Assembly: GCA_019652555.1 (NCBI GenBank)
Contig: BPAJ01000001.1
Location: 124,001 to 188,000 of the forward strand
DNA: 64,000 nt
DNA from: Gammaproteobacteria bacterium
Lineage (GTDB): Bacteria > Pseudomonadota > Gammaproteobacteria > Magnimaribacterales > AG-339-G14
Direction of reading: 5' to 3'
Shown here: positions 1 to 8,742 of the stretch, piece after piece
How the letters are laid out: every line of letters starts with the position of its first letter
Position numbering within the stretch: the stretch's first letter is position 1
Made by a program: the position numbers and the translations under genes
Notes under the pieces: generated by a model
What the model saw: the letters and a program-made list of their open reading frames with translations, nothing else
The model's database searches: none
Told to the model about the DNA's origin: nothing

Positions 1-259
1 GGGCTTTAAAGTAAAGAAAATAAATAAAGTTTTGGAAGGCAGGCCACACATCGTTGATTTGATGAAAAATAAAGAAATCAGTCTTGTGGTCAATACCACC
101 GAAGGAAGAGAATCAATTACCGATTCTGCATCAATTAGAAGAACCGCTTTGGATCAGAAGATTTGTAGTTCTACCACTATTGAAGGTGCAAGAGCGATAT
201 GCAAGGTAATAGAAAATCAGGTTGATTGGAGGGTAAAAAAACTTCAAGATATCCATTGA
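1..259 (+). CDS. carB: carbamoyl-phosphate synthase large subunit, C-terminal end (partial)
   Basis: The reading frame is open from base 2 and encodes the last 85 residues of CarB, which makes carbamoyl phosphate for pyrimidine and arginine synthesis. The visible part is the C-terminal allosteric MGS-like domain: GRPHI, then VNTTEGR and IRRTALD, which match the ending seen in E. coli (GRPHI, INTTSGR, IRRSAL). An internal ATG near base 32 is not the true start because homology continues upstream to the window edge. greA follows after 4 bases, as in Pseudomonas (carAB-greA). Only the 3' end is present. Confidence 0.93.
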   Translation, partial: GFKVKKINKVLEGRPHIVDLMKNKEISLVVNTTEGRESITDSASIRRTALDQKICSSTTIEGARAICKVIENQVDWRVKKLQDIH

Positions 260-263
260 GGAT

Positions 264-743
264 ATGACTGACAAAGCCCCAATGACCGTAGAAGGCGAGA
301 AAGCCTTACGCGCAGAACACGAACACCTTACAAAAAACGTAAGAATCCAATTGTCCAAAGAAATCGCTGCAGCCAGAGAGCTTGGTGATTTGAAGGAAAA
401 TGCCGAATACCACGCAGCCAAAGAACAACAAGGGCTGACAGAAGCAAGAATCAGAGAGATAGAGTCTAAATTAACGAATTCCCAGGTTATAGACGTAACC
501 GCTATAGCGCCTTCCGGCAAAGTAATTTTTGGCGTCACGTTGGATCTTTATGATTTAGGAAAAGATGAAGAAGTGATTTTCAAAATTGTTGGCGAAGATG
601 AAGCAAATGTAAATGAGGGCAAAATCTCTTTCTCCTCTCCTTTAGCTAGAGCGCTTATAGGTAAGGGTGAGGGAGATATTGCTAAGTTTGAAAGTCCAGC
701 CGGTCCTCAAGAATACGAAATAGTAGCTATTAAGCACATTTGA
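264..743 (+). CDS. greA: transcription elongation factor GreA
   Basis: A 159-residue GreA of normal length, which rescues backtracked RNA polymerase by stimulating cleavage of the transcript 3' end through the secondary channel. The N-terminal half is a charged coiled coil with the family tip segment GDLKENAEYH (about residues 41-50) carrying the acidic pair that coordinates magnesium. The C-terminal half is the FKBP-like domain. The ATG at 264 is chosen because MTDKAPMTVEG aligns with the usual N terminus; an ATG 18 bases later would remove only a few residues. It sits 4 bases after carB and is probably co-transcribed with it and with rlmE. Confidence 0.95.
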   Translation: MTDKAPMTVEGEKALRAEHEHLTKNVRIQLSKEIAAARELGDLKENAEYHAAKEQQGLTEARIREIESKLTNSQVIDVTAIAPSGKVIFGVTLDLYDLGKDEEVIFKIVGEDEANVNEGKISFSSPLARALIGKGEGDIAKFESPAGPQEYEIVAIKHI

Positions 744-744
744 T

Positions 745-1326
745 TTGAGCAAAAATCCCAACTATACCGGCGGAGAAAGGTTCAATAAGCTTTCAAAAAA
801 AGACGGCTATCGATCAAGAGCAGCCTATAAATTAAAGCAGATCAATAAGTCGCACAATTTAATTAAACAAAATCAAAATATTTTGGATATCGGCTGCGCT
901 CCAGGCAGTTGGATTCAAGTGGTAAAAGAGCTTACAAAAGGAAAAGCATCAATTACAGGCATAGATATACTTTCCATGGCTAAAATTGAGGGAATTACCT
1001 TTCTGCAAAAGGATTTATTGGAAGTTAACGACGATGACCTGAATGACCATTTTGACCTTGTTTTATCTGATATTGCCCCCAATATAAGTGGTATAAGTAT
1101 TACCGACTCTGAAAATATGATTGAACTTTTGAATATAGAGATATATCTAATAAATAAATATCTTGTAAAAGGAGGTTCTTTTCTAGCAAAATGTTTTCAA
1201 GGTAGTTCTTTTGATCATTTAAAAGAATTTATGAAAGAAAATTTCAAAGAGGTAGTAAGAATTAAACCAGAAGCATCCAGAACAAGTTCAAAGGAATGTT
1301 ATTTATTAGGAAAATTTAAAAAGTAA
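745..1326 (+). CDS. rlmE: 23S rRNA (uridine-2'-O-)-methyltransferase RlmE (FtsJ)
   Basis: 193 residues. RlmE methylates the ribose of U2552 in the A loop of 23S rRNA late in 50S assembly. The SAM-binding motif [10 protein letters not shown] is at about residues 47-56, a lysine in AAYKL and the LVLSDIAPN motif supply catalytic K and D, and the C terminus has the ASRTSSKE motif. The start is TTG at 745, one base after the greA stop; no ATG lies upstream of the conserved N terminus. The rlmE-ftsH order is typical of gammaproteobacteria. Confidence 0.94.
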   Translation: MSKNPNYTGGERFNKLSKKDGYRSRAAYKLKQINKSHNLIKQNQNILDIGCAPGSWIQVVKELTKGKASITGIDILSMAKIEGITFLQKDLLEVNDDDLNDHFDLVLSDIAPNISGISITDSENMIELLNIEIYLINKYLVKGGSFLAKCFQGSSFDHLKEFMKENFKEVVRIKPEASRTSSKECYLLGKFKK

Positions 1327-1331
1327 GAATT

Positions 1332-3242
1332 ATGTCGCAATTAATGAGAAATATTTTAGTTTGGCTCGCAATTTCAGGTATCACCTTTGTTGCTATCCAA
1401 AACATTTACAACCAAAGCCCTTCACAGAATATGAACTATTCTGAATTTGTTTCTTTAGTAAACAAAGACCAGATTTCCCAAGTATCTTTTAAAGGAGATG
1501 GTTATACCATCGAAGGGATCACTCAAGAAGGAAACTCTTTCACAACAACTCGTCCTATATACGTTCAAGACGATCAGTTAATGACTGATCTATTTGAGCA
1601 CAGAGTCGAAGTTTTAGGTGAAGAACCTCAAAGAGAAAGCATTTGGACACAACTTTTGGTAGCTAGTTTTCCAATTCTCATAATTTTAGCCATCTTCTTT
1701 TTCTTCATGCGTCAAATGCAAGGAGGCATGGGAGGTCGTGGTGGCCCAATGTCATTCGGTAAAAGCAAAGCAAGAATGTTGGAAGGTGGGAAGGTCAAAA
1801 CAACATTTAGAGATGTAGCCGGAGTAGAAGAAGCAAAAGAAGAAGTTCAAGAACTGGTAGATTTTTTAAGAGATCCTTCAAAATTTCAAAAACTAGGTGG
1901 AAAAATTCCTCGAGGAATTTTAATGGTTGGTTCTCCTGGAACAGGTAAGACCTTGCTTGCAAGAGCAATAGCTGGAGAAGCCAAAGTGCCATTTTTTACA
2001 ATTTCAGGTTCTGATTTCGTAGAAATGTTTGTCGGTGTTGGAGCTTCTAGAGTTAGAGATATGTTCGAACAAGCTAAACGTCAAGCACCTTGTATCGTAT
2101 TCATTGATGAAATTGATGCAGTAGGTCGTCATAGAGGAGCAGGCTTGGGCGGTGGTCATGATGAAAGAGAGCAAACACTTAACCAGCTCTTAGTAGAGAT
2201 GGATGGATTTGAAGCTAATGAAGGAATTATCATCATCGCTGCTACAAACAGACCAGACGTTCTAGATCCTGCTTTATTAAGGCCCGGAAGATTTGACCGT
2301 CAGGTTGTTGTACCACTTCCAGACATCAAGGGTAGAGAACAAATTCTTAATGTGCATGTTCGAAAAGTCCCAATCGATAAGGATGTTGAAACTTCTTACA
2401 TTGCAAGAGGAACGCCAGGCTTTTCAGGTGCCGATTTAGCTAACTTAGTTAATGAGGCTGCTCTGTTTGCTGCTCGATCCGGCAAAAAGAAAGTCTCCAT
2501 GGAAGAATTAGAACTTGCTAAAGACAAAGTAATGATGGGTGCCGAGAGACGTAGCATGGTAATGAGCTTGGATGAAAAAACAAAAACCGCTTATCACGAG
2601 GCAGGTCACACCATTGTTGGTAGAGCTTTAGAGCACCACGATCCGGTTTATAAAGTTTCAATTATTCCGCGTGGAAGGGCTCTTGGAGTAACCGTTTTTC
2701 TTCCTGAAGAAGATAAATATAGTTACAGCAAAGAATCTATATTAGACAGAATCTGTGGATTATTTGGAGGAAGAATTGCCGAAGAACTAATTTACGGTGA
2801 AGGCGGAGTAACGACTGGAGCATCTAACGATATAGAGAGAGCAACAGAACTTGCAAGAAATATGGTCACCAAATGGGGTTTGTCTGAAAAACTTGGCCCT
2901 ATTAAATACGACGAAGAGGGTGATGAGCCTTTTCTTGGAAGAAGCGCAGGTTCAAAATCAACGTCTGTTTCAGATAAAACTGCAAACTTAATTGATGAAG
3001 AATCAAAAAAAATCATCGATACTTGTTATAAGAAAGCTACTAAGGTTTTGAAAGACAATTTGGATAAGCTTCACATGATGGCTGAATCACTTGTAGAGCT
3101 TGAAACCCTAACCAGCGATCAGATTGATGACATCATGGCTGGAGCTAAGCCAAGAAGTAATGATGACGATGATATTTCTTCTGATAAAGATAATAAAAAA
3201 GGAGAAGAACCTCCAATTAAGGATCCAGCAGAACAAGTCTAA
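1332..3242 (+). CDS. ftsH: ATP-dependent zinc metalloprotease FtsH
   Basis: 636 residues. FtsH is the membrane-anchored AAA+ protease that degrades misfolded membrane proteins and regulators such as LpxC. Two membrane segments (about residues 8-22 and 108-127) flank a short periplasmic domain. Walker A GSPGTGKT starts near residue 199, Walker [10 protein letters not shown] and the SRH arginines follow, and the zinc site HEAGH is near residue 422. The C-terminal tail is Asp/Glu/Lys-rich. Length and motifs are complete. It starts 5 bases after rlmE. Confidence 0.97.
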   Translation: MSQLMRNILVWLAISGITFVAIQNIYNQSPSQNMNYSEFVSLVNKDQISQVSFKGDGYTIEGITQEGNSFTTTRPIYVQDDQLMTDLFEHRVEVLGEEPQRESIWTQLLVASFPILIILAIFFFFMRQMQGGMGGRGGPMSFGKSKARMLEGGKVKTTFRDVAGVEEAKEEVQELVDFLRDPSKFQKLGGKIPRGILMVGSPGTGKTLLARAIAGEAKVPFFTISGSDFVEMFVGVGASRVRDMFEQAKRQAPCIVFIDEIDAVGRHRGAGLGGGHDEREQTLNQLLVEMDGFEANEGIIIIAATNRPDVLDPALLRPGRFDRQVVVPLPDIKGREQILNVHVRKVPIDKDVETSYIARGTPGFSGADLANLVNEAALFAARSGKKKVSMEELELAKDKVMMGAERRSMVMSLDEKTKTAYHEAGHTIVGRALEHHDPVYKVSIIPRGRALGVTVFLPEEDKYSYSKESILDRICGLFGGRIAEELIYGEGGVTTGASNDIERATELARNMVTKWGLSEKLGPIKYDEEGDEPFLGRSAGSKSTSVSDKTANLIDEESKKIIDTCYKKATKVLKDNLDKLHMMAESLVELETLTSDQIDDIMAGAKPRSNDDDDISSDKDNKKGEEPPIKDPAEQV

Positions 3243-3253
3243 AGCTTCTTAAC

Positions 3254-4057
3254 ATGCTCTTTCCAAAAAAAGAGTTAGATCTTTCTACCCCAAAAGTCAT
3301 GGGGGTATTAAACCTAACACCTGACTCTTTTTTTGATGGCGGCAAATTTCTAAAAAAAGACAATACTTTTGATGAATCAAAGGTATTCAATTCAATTGAA
3401 TCAATGATTGAGGATGGTGCTGATTTTATTGACATCGGAGCTCATAGTACAAAACCTGGATTTACCAAAATATCTCCTCAAGAAGAACTTGACCGAATAG
3501 GATTTGTTTTTGGAAAGTTAAAAGATTATCCGATACTTTTTTCAATTGACTCATTTAATTTTGCAGTAATCAAAGAAGCCATCTTGAATAAAATTGATTT
3601 AGTTAATAATGTTTTTTCATTTGAAGACGAAGAAAGTTTTAATTTAGTCTGCAAAGAAAATATACCTGTCTGTATTTGTCATCAAGGCAATCCTGAAAAC
3701 AAAAAAGATATATTTGATCAAATAGAACATTTTTTCTCTGAAATCGAAGTCAAATTTAAGAAAGGAAACTTTAATTTAAAAAATTTGATTTTTGATCCTG
3801 GTTTTGGATACGGAAAAACACCTTTTCAGAACTTAAAAATTTTATCTAATTTAGAGAAAATAAAAAAAGATAGAGTTTTGTTGGCTGGCTTGTCGCAAAA
3901 GAAATTTTTGAAACTACTTTTTGAAACAAAGGAAAATCATCTAAACGAACAAAGCTTAACTGCTGGTATAATAGCTTCTCTAGGTGGGGCAAATATTTTA
4001 AGAGTTCATCAAGTTAAAGAAACCGTTAATTTATTGAGAACTATATGGCCAAAATAA
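3254..4057 (+). CDS. folP: dihydropteroate synthase
   Basis: 267 residues. DHPS condenses 4-aminobenzoate with dihydropterin pyrophosphate in folate synthesis and is the sulfonamide target. VMGVLNLTPDSF near the N terminus, DPGFGYGKT in the middle and RVH near the C terminus fit the family, and the site between ftsH and glmM is the standard one. Several conserved loops differ from E. coli: GGESTRPG reads GAHSTKPG, SVDT reads SIDS, NDI reads NNV and SRKS reads SQKK. The metal/pterin residues still visible suggest a working but divergent enzyme. It overlaps glmM by 13 bases. Confidence 0.9.
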   Translation: MLFPKKELDLSTPKVMGVLNLTPDSFFDGGKFLKKDNTFDESKVFNSIESMIEDGADFIDIGAHSTKPGFTKISPQEELDRIGFVFGKLKDYPILFSIDSFNFAVIKEAILNKIDLVNNVFSFEDEESFNLVCKENIPVCICHQGNPENKKDIFDQIEHFFSEIEVKFKKGNFNLKNLIFDPGFGYGKTPFQNLKILSNLEKIKKDRVLLAGLSQKKFLKLLFETKENHLNEQSLTAGIIASLGGANILRVHQVKETVNLLRTIWPK

Positions 4058-5403
4058 TAAACGCAAAAAAGAAATTCTTTGGCACTGATGGCATCAGAGG
4101 TCCGATTTCTTCTAAGACCAGTCCAGATTTCATCCTGAAACTAGGGTGGGCAGCTGGAGAAGTCTTCAAGGATCAGGGAATATCATCATTTATCATTGGT
4201 AAAGATACAAGAATTTCAGGTTACATGCTGGAAGCTGCCCTCCAAGCAGGAATAATTTCTTCAGGCTTGAATGTACGCTTAGTAGGCCCACTGCCAACTC
4301 CTGCAATATCTTATTTAGTCAGTACTTTTAAAAGTCAGGCAGGTATCGTCATAAGCGCATCTCACAATTCTTACGAAGATAACGGAATTAAATTTTTTGA
4401 CGATAAAGGACAAAAAATATCAGACGAATTAGAACTATTGATTGAACAAAAAATTTCAGAACCTATTAAAGTAGTTGAACCTGAAAACTTAGGAAAAGCA
4501 GCTAGATTATCTGATGCCAGCGGTCGTTATATCGAATACTGCAAAAACTCTTTATCTAAAGAAATTAGTCTGAACAATTTAAAAATTGTTATCGATACAG
4601 CTAACGGTGCAGCATATGATGTCGCTCCAAAAGTTTTCAGAGAATTAGGAGCTGAAGTAGTTGCAATTTCAGATGATCCAAATGGTCTGAATATTAATCA
4701 AAATTGTGGATCAACGGATTTAAATGTTTTAAAAAAAGCCGTGCTAGACAATAACGCTGATTTTGGAATTGCCTTTGACGGCGATGGCGACAGATTAATC
4801 ATAGTCGACTCAGAGGCAAAGGCTTTGGATGGAGATGATATTTTATTTTTATTAGCAAAATTTAAATTTGAAAATCAGATTGTTCTAGGATCTAAAGGAG
4901 TTGTTGGAACAGATATGACAAATAAAGGTCTGGAAAATGCTTTATCTGAAATGGGTATTGAATTAGTAAGATCCAAAGTTGGAGATAAGTATGTATTGGA
5001 AAAGCTTTTAGAACTTGGTTGGCAGCTAGGTGGAGAGCAGTCAGGACATATTATTTGTTTAGATAGCGTTGCAACGGGAGACGCAATTATTGCTGCCATC
5101 AAATTTTTTGAAGCTTTTCTTACCTTTGGAAAACCATTAAACGAAATTCTGGGCTCTTTTAAGAAATATCCACAAATCCTCACAAACGTTGAAGTTGCCA
5201 ATGCTGAGAGCATTTTGGCTAACAAAAAATTTAAGAATTCTTGTGAAAAAGCCCAAAAAGAGATAACAGAGTTTGATGGCAAAATTTTAGTGAGAAAATC
5301 AGGAACCGAGTCTTTACTTAGAATTTTGGTGGAGGCCAAAGACTCTAAAGTAACGGAAATTCATAGCAAGCAACTTACTGATCTTGCAAAAGATTTAGCC
5401 TAA
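4045..5403 (+). CDS. glmM: phosphoglucosamine mutase
   Basis: 452 residues. GlmM converts glucosamine-6-phosphate to glucosamine-1-phosphate for UDP-GlcNAc, which feeds peptidoglycan and LPS. FGTDGIRG is at about residues 12-19, the phosphoserine loop ISASHN has its Ser near residue 106, the metal loop DGDGDR lies mid-protein, GGEQSGH provides sugar contacts, and RKSGTE near the C terminus binds phosphate. All active-site loops are present. The start at 4045 lies inside the folP end, implying translational coupling. Confidence 0.97.
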   Translation: MAKIINAKKKFFGTDGIRGPISSKTSPDFILKLGWAAGEVFKDQGISSFIIGKDTRISGYMLEAALQAGIISSGLNVRLVGPLPTPAISYLVSTFKSQAGIVISASHNSYEDNGIKFFDDKGQKISDELELLIEQKISEPIKVVEPENLGKAARLSDASGRYIEYCKNSLSKEISLNNLKIVIDTANGAAYDVAPKVFRELGAEVVAISDDPNGLNINQNCGSTDLNVLKKAVLDNNADFGIAFDGDGDRLIIVDSEAKALDGDDILFLLAKFKFENQIVLGSKGVVGTDMTNKGLENALSEMGIELVRSKVGDKYVLEKLLELGWQLGGEQSGHIICLDSVATGDAIIAAIKFFEAFLTFGKPLNEILGSFKKYPQILTNVEVANAESILANKKFKNSCEKAQKEITEFDGKILVRKSGTESLLRILVEAKDSKVTEIHSKQLTDLAKDLA

Positions 5404-5409
5404 CTATTC

Positions 5410-6162
5410 ATGAAATATCTGATTGCTAACTGGAAAATGAATTCAGTTGATATAAATGTTTGGGAACAAGAATTTGTAAATCTTGTTAGTTCTCAAAATA
5501 ATTTTCCAAAATCTGATGAAGTAAGATTAATAGTTTGTCTAAATTTGTATGATTACACTGTTTTTTCAGAAAAAATAAAAAATTCAAAGAATGAAATTTT
5601 TAATAAAATTTCTCTCTTCACCCAAGATGTTTCCCAATATGATGAAGGAGCATTCACCGGACAGATTTCATCTAAATTTTTAAAAAAAGTGGGTGTCGAA
5701 GGTTCTATCATTGGTCACTCTGAGCTAAGAGAAAATGGCGATACAGAAAATATTGTTTTTGAAAAAGGTTTTAGATTAAACGAACAAGGATTATCGAATA
5801 TTTTTTGTATTGGAGAAAATTTAGAAATTCTAGAAAATAACAAAAAAAAACCTTTCCTACTAAATCAATTGCAGACTTTCTGTAAAGACAACATATCACC
5901 CGGTCTTTTAGCATATGAACCAATATGGGCTATTGGTACTGGAAAAGAAGCAGATTCTGAAAATATTGCTTCAGCAGTATCCATTATTTTAGATTTTTTT
6001 GAAAATAAGAAGATTGATTGTCCTATTTTGTATGGTGGAAGTGTCTCCAAAAGCAATATTGAAGAAATAATTTCTATTTCCGGAATTGATGGTTGCCTTG
6101 TAGGAAATTCTTCGCTTGACGGCGAACAATTTGCTATTATCGCTTCGAAAATTAAATCATGA
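5410..6162 (+). CDS. tpiA: triose-phosphate isomerase
   Basis: 250 residues. TIM interconverts dihydroxyacetone phosphate and glyceraldehyde-3-phosphate. NWKMN at the N terminus carries the catalytic Lys, GHSELR carries the catalytic His, YEPIWAIGTG the catalytic Glu, and YGGSVS the phosphate site. GHSELR replaces the more common GHSERR. The glmM-tpiA-secG order is the one found in Pseudomonas. The stop overlaps the secG start by 4 bases (ATGA). Confidence 0.96.
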   Translation: MKYLIANWKMNSVDINVWEQEFVNLVSSQNNFPKSDEVRLIVCLNLYDYTVFSEKIKNSKNEIFNKISLFTQDVSQYDEGAFTGQISSKFLKKVGVEGSIIGHSELRENGDTENIVFEKGFRLNEQGLSNIFCIGENLEILENNKKKPFLLNQLQTFCKDNISPGLLAYEPIWAIGTGKEADSENIASAVSIILDFFENKKIDCPILYGGSVSKSNIEEIISISGIDGCLVGNSSLDGEQFAIIASKIKS

Positions 6163-6476
6163 TTACAGTATTTATAGTTTTACAGGTATTGATCGCCATT
6201 TCCTTGGTAGTAATAATCTTACTGCAACACGGAAAAGGTGCAGACATCGGTTCCGCCTTTGGAGGTGGAAACAACAATGCAATGTTTGCTCCTGCAGACG
6301 CTACAAATATCTTAACTAAAATAACTTGGGGTTTAGTTATTGCTTTTTTTTCAATTACTATTGCAATTTCAGCTTATCAAAAAACTTCTTTAGATTCTGA
6401 GTTGGAAGTCTTTAAAAATTCTCAGTCTCAGGAAATCATAGAAGAAAAGCCTTTAATTGAAGATCTCCCTGAGTAA
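6159..6476 (+). CDS. secG: preprotein translocase subunit SecG
   Basis: 105 residues. SecG is the small accessory subunit of the SecYEG channel. It has an N-terminal membrane helix (about residues 3-20), the family signature LLQHGKGADIGSAFGGG on the cytoplasmic loop, a second helix (about residues 50-70) and an acidic tail. It is coupled to tpiA by an ATGA overlap, and tRNA-Leu begins 2 bases after its stop, the same arrangement as secG-leuU in E. coli. Confidence 0.94.
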   Translation: MITVFIVLQVLIAISLVVIILLQHGKGADIGSAFGGGNNNAMFAPADATNILTKITWGLVIAFFSITIAISAYQKTSLDSELEVFKNSQSQEIIEEKPLIEDLPE

Positions 6477-6478
6477 TT

Positions 6479-6565
6479 GCCGAAGTGGTGGAATTGGTAG
6501 ACACGCTATCTTGAGGGGGTAGTGGACTTAGGTCCGTGGAGGTTCAAATCCTCTCTTCGGCACCA
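6479..6565 (+). tRNA. tRNA-Leu(GAG)
   Basis: 87 nt including an encoded CCA. The acceptor stem GCCGAAG pairs with CTTCGGC, the anticodon loop TTGAGGG gives GAG, a long variable arm typical of class II tRNA-Leu follows, and the T loop is TTCAAAT. It starts 2 bases after the secG stop and has no visible promoter of its own, so it is probably processed from the upstream mRNA. Confidence 0.97.
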
Positions 6566-6570
6566 TTAAC

Positions 6571-6599
6571 TTGACCTATTTAGAACTTAATCCTATACT
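6571..6599 (+). promoter_or_regulatory. sigma70-type promoter for tRNA-fMet
   Basis: TTGACC at 6571-6576, a 17-base spacer, and TATACT at 6594-6599. The predicted start is about 6606, six bases before the tRNA. The -10 lies in TCCTATACTCG, which is repeated exactly in the next promoter at 6722-6732. Confidence 0.75.
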
Positions 6600-6611
6600 C
6601 GCCAAGCTTTT

Positions 6612-6688
<77 letters not shown>

Positions 6689-6701
6689 ATTTAGACAACT
6701 A

Positions 6702-6730
6702 TTGACCATTCTTCTCTATACTCCTATACT
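6702..6730 (+). promoter_or_regulatory. sigma70-type promoter for the rimP-nusA-infB operon
   Basis: TTGACC at 6702-6707, 17-base spacer, TATACT at 6725-6730. The hexamers and spacing are identical to the tRNA-fMet promoter. A second TATACT copy sits 8 bases upstream at 6717-6722. The predicted transcript would have a leader of roughly 80 bases containing the hairpin at 6777-6798. Confidence 0.7.
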
Positions 6731-6776
6731 CGCTTTCAAATTATTGATTTGACTAACTTATTAGTTAAGAATTTTT

Positions 6777-6798
6777 AATAGGCCCTTTAGGGCCTATT
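6777..6798 (+). terminator. perfect hairpin in the rimP leader (terminator or attenuator)
   Basis: AATAGGCCC (6777-6785), loop TTTA, GGGCCTATT (6790-6798): a perfect 9-bp stem, the most GC-rich structure in the region. The tract after it (TGTTATG) is only weakly T-rich, so termination may be partial. It lies between the promoter at 6702-6730 and the rimP ATG at 6816. Confidence 0.45.
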
Positions 6799-6815
6799 TG
6801 TTATGTAAAAGAAAA

Positions 6816-7271
6816 ATGCTAGAACAAAAGATTGCTGACATTTTAAAAAAGGATATTGAGAGCCTAGGTTGTTTCATTTGGGGAATAGAAATTTCTGGCG
6901 GTTCCTTTTCAAAGCATATAGTTATTTACATCGATAAAAAGGATGATTTGATAACTTTAGAAGATTGCGAAAATGTGAATATTCAAGCACGAGAAGTTTT
7001 GGATAATTTCTCAGAATTGAATTTTAATTTTAGTTTAGAAATTTCTTCGCCTGGAATTGATCGAAAGTTTTTCAACATCAATCAGCTTAAAGACTATTTA
7101 GGCGAGACAATCAACTTGTCTTGTTTTCTAGATGGAAAAAAATGCAAATTAAAGGGAGAGCTTAAAGAGGTATCTGACGAAGAAATCTCTTTAGTATCTC
7201 AAGGACAGATTTATCAAATCTTGAAAGGGGATTATTTATCCTCAAATCTATTAGGGGCTACCAATGAATGA
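6816..7271 (+). CDS. rimP: ribosome maturation factor RimP
   Basis: 151 residues. RimP assists 30S maturation. The motif VNIQAREVLDN and LEISSPGIDRKF match the family, with a C-terminal SH3-like domain. The ATG at 6816 (MLEQKIADIL) is preferred over a TTG at 6798, which lies in the 3' arm of the leader hairpin. No clear Shine-Dalgarno is visible. It overlaps nusA by 8 bases in the standard rimP-nusA-infB order. Confidence 0.93.
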   Translation: MLEQKIADILKKDIESLGCFIWGIEISGGSFSKHIVIYIDKKDDLITLEDCENVNIQAREVLDNFSELNFNFSLEISSPGIDRKFFNINQLKDYLGETINLSCFLDGKKCKLKGELKEVSDEEISLVSQGQIYQILKGDYLSSNLLGATNE

Positions 7272-8739
7272 AGAGATATTATTAGTTGCAGACTCAGTTT
7301 CAAACGAAAAGGATTTACCAAGGGAAACAATCTTTGAAGCTATAGAATTTGCTTTAGCTAGTGCTGCAAAGAAGAGATATAAAGAAGAAGTAAATATTCT
7401 TGTTGATATTGATCAATCCACTGGAGATTATCAAACTTTCAGATACAAAGATGTTGTAGATTTTGAAAATTATGAGGATAGCGAATTACACATCTTGGTT
7501 GACAGTGATTTTGCAGAAGAAAATGATCTTAAAGTTGGGGATAAATTCAAGGAGCAAGTTGAAAATGCTGAATTTGGAAGAATAGCTGCACAAGCCGCGA
7601 AACAAGTAATTGTCCAAAAAGTAAGGGATGCTGAAAGATTAGAAATCATTAAAAGGTTTAGACCTTCCTTAGGTCAACTTGTATCAGGATCTGTAAAAAA
7701 GGTTACTCGAGAGTTTATTATTGTTGATCTTGGAGATAATGCAGAAGCGTCATTACCAAGAAAAGATCTAATCCAAGGAGAAATTTATCGAGTTGGAGAT
7801 AGAATCAAAGGCATTCTTGAAGAAAGTGTTCGAGAGAATAGAGGCCCTCAATTAGTTTTAAGTAGAAGCTCTAAAGAGATGGTATCAGAACTTTTTAAGT
7901 TAGAGGTTCCAGAAATTGCGGAAGAAGTAATTGAGATCAGAGCCGTTGCTAGAGAGGCAGGAGCTAGAACAAAAATTGCTGTAAAAACCAATGACGCAAG
8001 AATTGATCCTGTAGGAGCTTGCGTAGGCATGAGAGGTTCTAGAGTTCAGGCAGTATCAAATGAGTTAGGTAATGAAAGGATTGATATTGTTGTTTGGGAA
8101 GACGATCAAGCCAAGTTGCTTGTAAATACTTTGGCACCTGCAGAAATTCTATCCATCGTTATGGATGATGAAAATCAATCCATGGAAGTAGTAGTAAAAG
8201 ATGAAAATCTAGCTCTAGCAATTGGTAAAAGTGGTCAGAACATCCGACTTACTTCGGAACTGTTAGGGTGGCAAATACAAATTAAGGGAGAGTCTTCAGG
8301 AGAAGAAGATACAGAAATTTCCAAGCTGATTGAATATCTTGGTGTTGACAGAAACTTAGCATCAAAACTAATTGAAAATAATCTTGATACTGTTCAAAAA
8401 ATATCCGAATCTAAAATAGAGGATTTTGCTGGCATTGATGGTCTAGAAGAAGAGGTTATTTCAACTCTTATAGAAAGAGCAGAAGAGTCTCTTCTTGAAA
8501 TCGCTTTATTGGAATTAGATGAAGATGAGACAGAAGAAGAAACTAAGGAAGCAAGAAAATTAGAATTATCCGATGGTTTTTCCGAGGAAGAATTGGAGTT
8601 ATTGGTTAAAAATGAAATTCTCACTGTTGAGAACTTAGCAGATTTAGCTACAGATGAATTGACTGAAATTTTTGAAATTGATGAAGAAAGAGCAGCTAAA
8701 CTTATAATGTCAGCTCGAGAAGAATGGCTAGAAGATTAA
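7264..8739 (+). CDS. nusA: transcription termination/antitermination factor NusA
   Basis: 491 residues, close to the E. coli length. Domains in order: N-terminal RNA polymerase-binding domain (1-~130), S1 (~135-200), two KH domains (~200-345, including GACVGMRGSRVQ and ALAIGKSGQNI), then two C-terminal acidic helix-hairpin-helix repeats (~350-491), an arrangement typical of gammaproteobacteria. It overlaps the end of rimP. Confidence 0.96.
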   Translation: MNEEILLVADSVSNEKDLPRETIFEAIEFALASAAKKRYKEEVNILVDIDQSTGDYQTFRYKDVVDFENYEDSELHILVDSDFAEENDLKVGDKFKEQVENAEFGRIAAQAAKQVIVQKVRDAERLEIIKRFRPSLGQLVSGSVKKVTREFIIVDLGDNAEASLPRKDLIQGEIYRVGDRIKGILEESVRENRGPQLVLSRSSKEMVSELFKLEVPEIAEEVIEIRAVAREAGARTKIAVKTNDARIDPVGACVGMRGSRVQAVSNELGNERIDIVVWEDDQAKLLVNTLAPAEILSIVMDDENQSMEVVVKDENLALAIGKSGQNIRLTSELLGWQIQIKGESSGEEDTEISKLIEYLGVDRNLASKLIENNLDTVQKISESKIEDFAGIDGLEEEVISTLIERAEESLLEIALLELDEDETEEETKEARKLELSDGFSEEELELLVKNEILTVENLADLATDELTEIFEIDEERAAKLIMSAREEWLED

Positions 8740-8742
8740 ATT

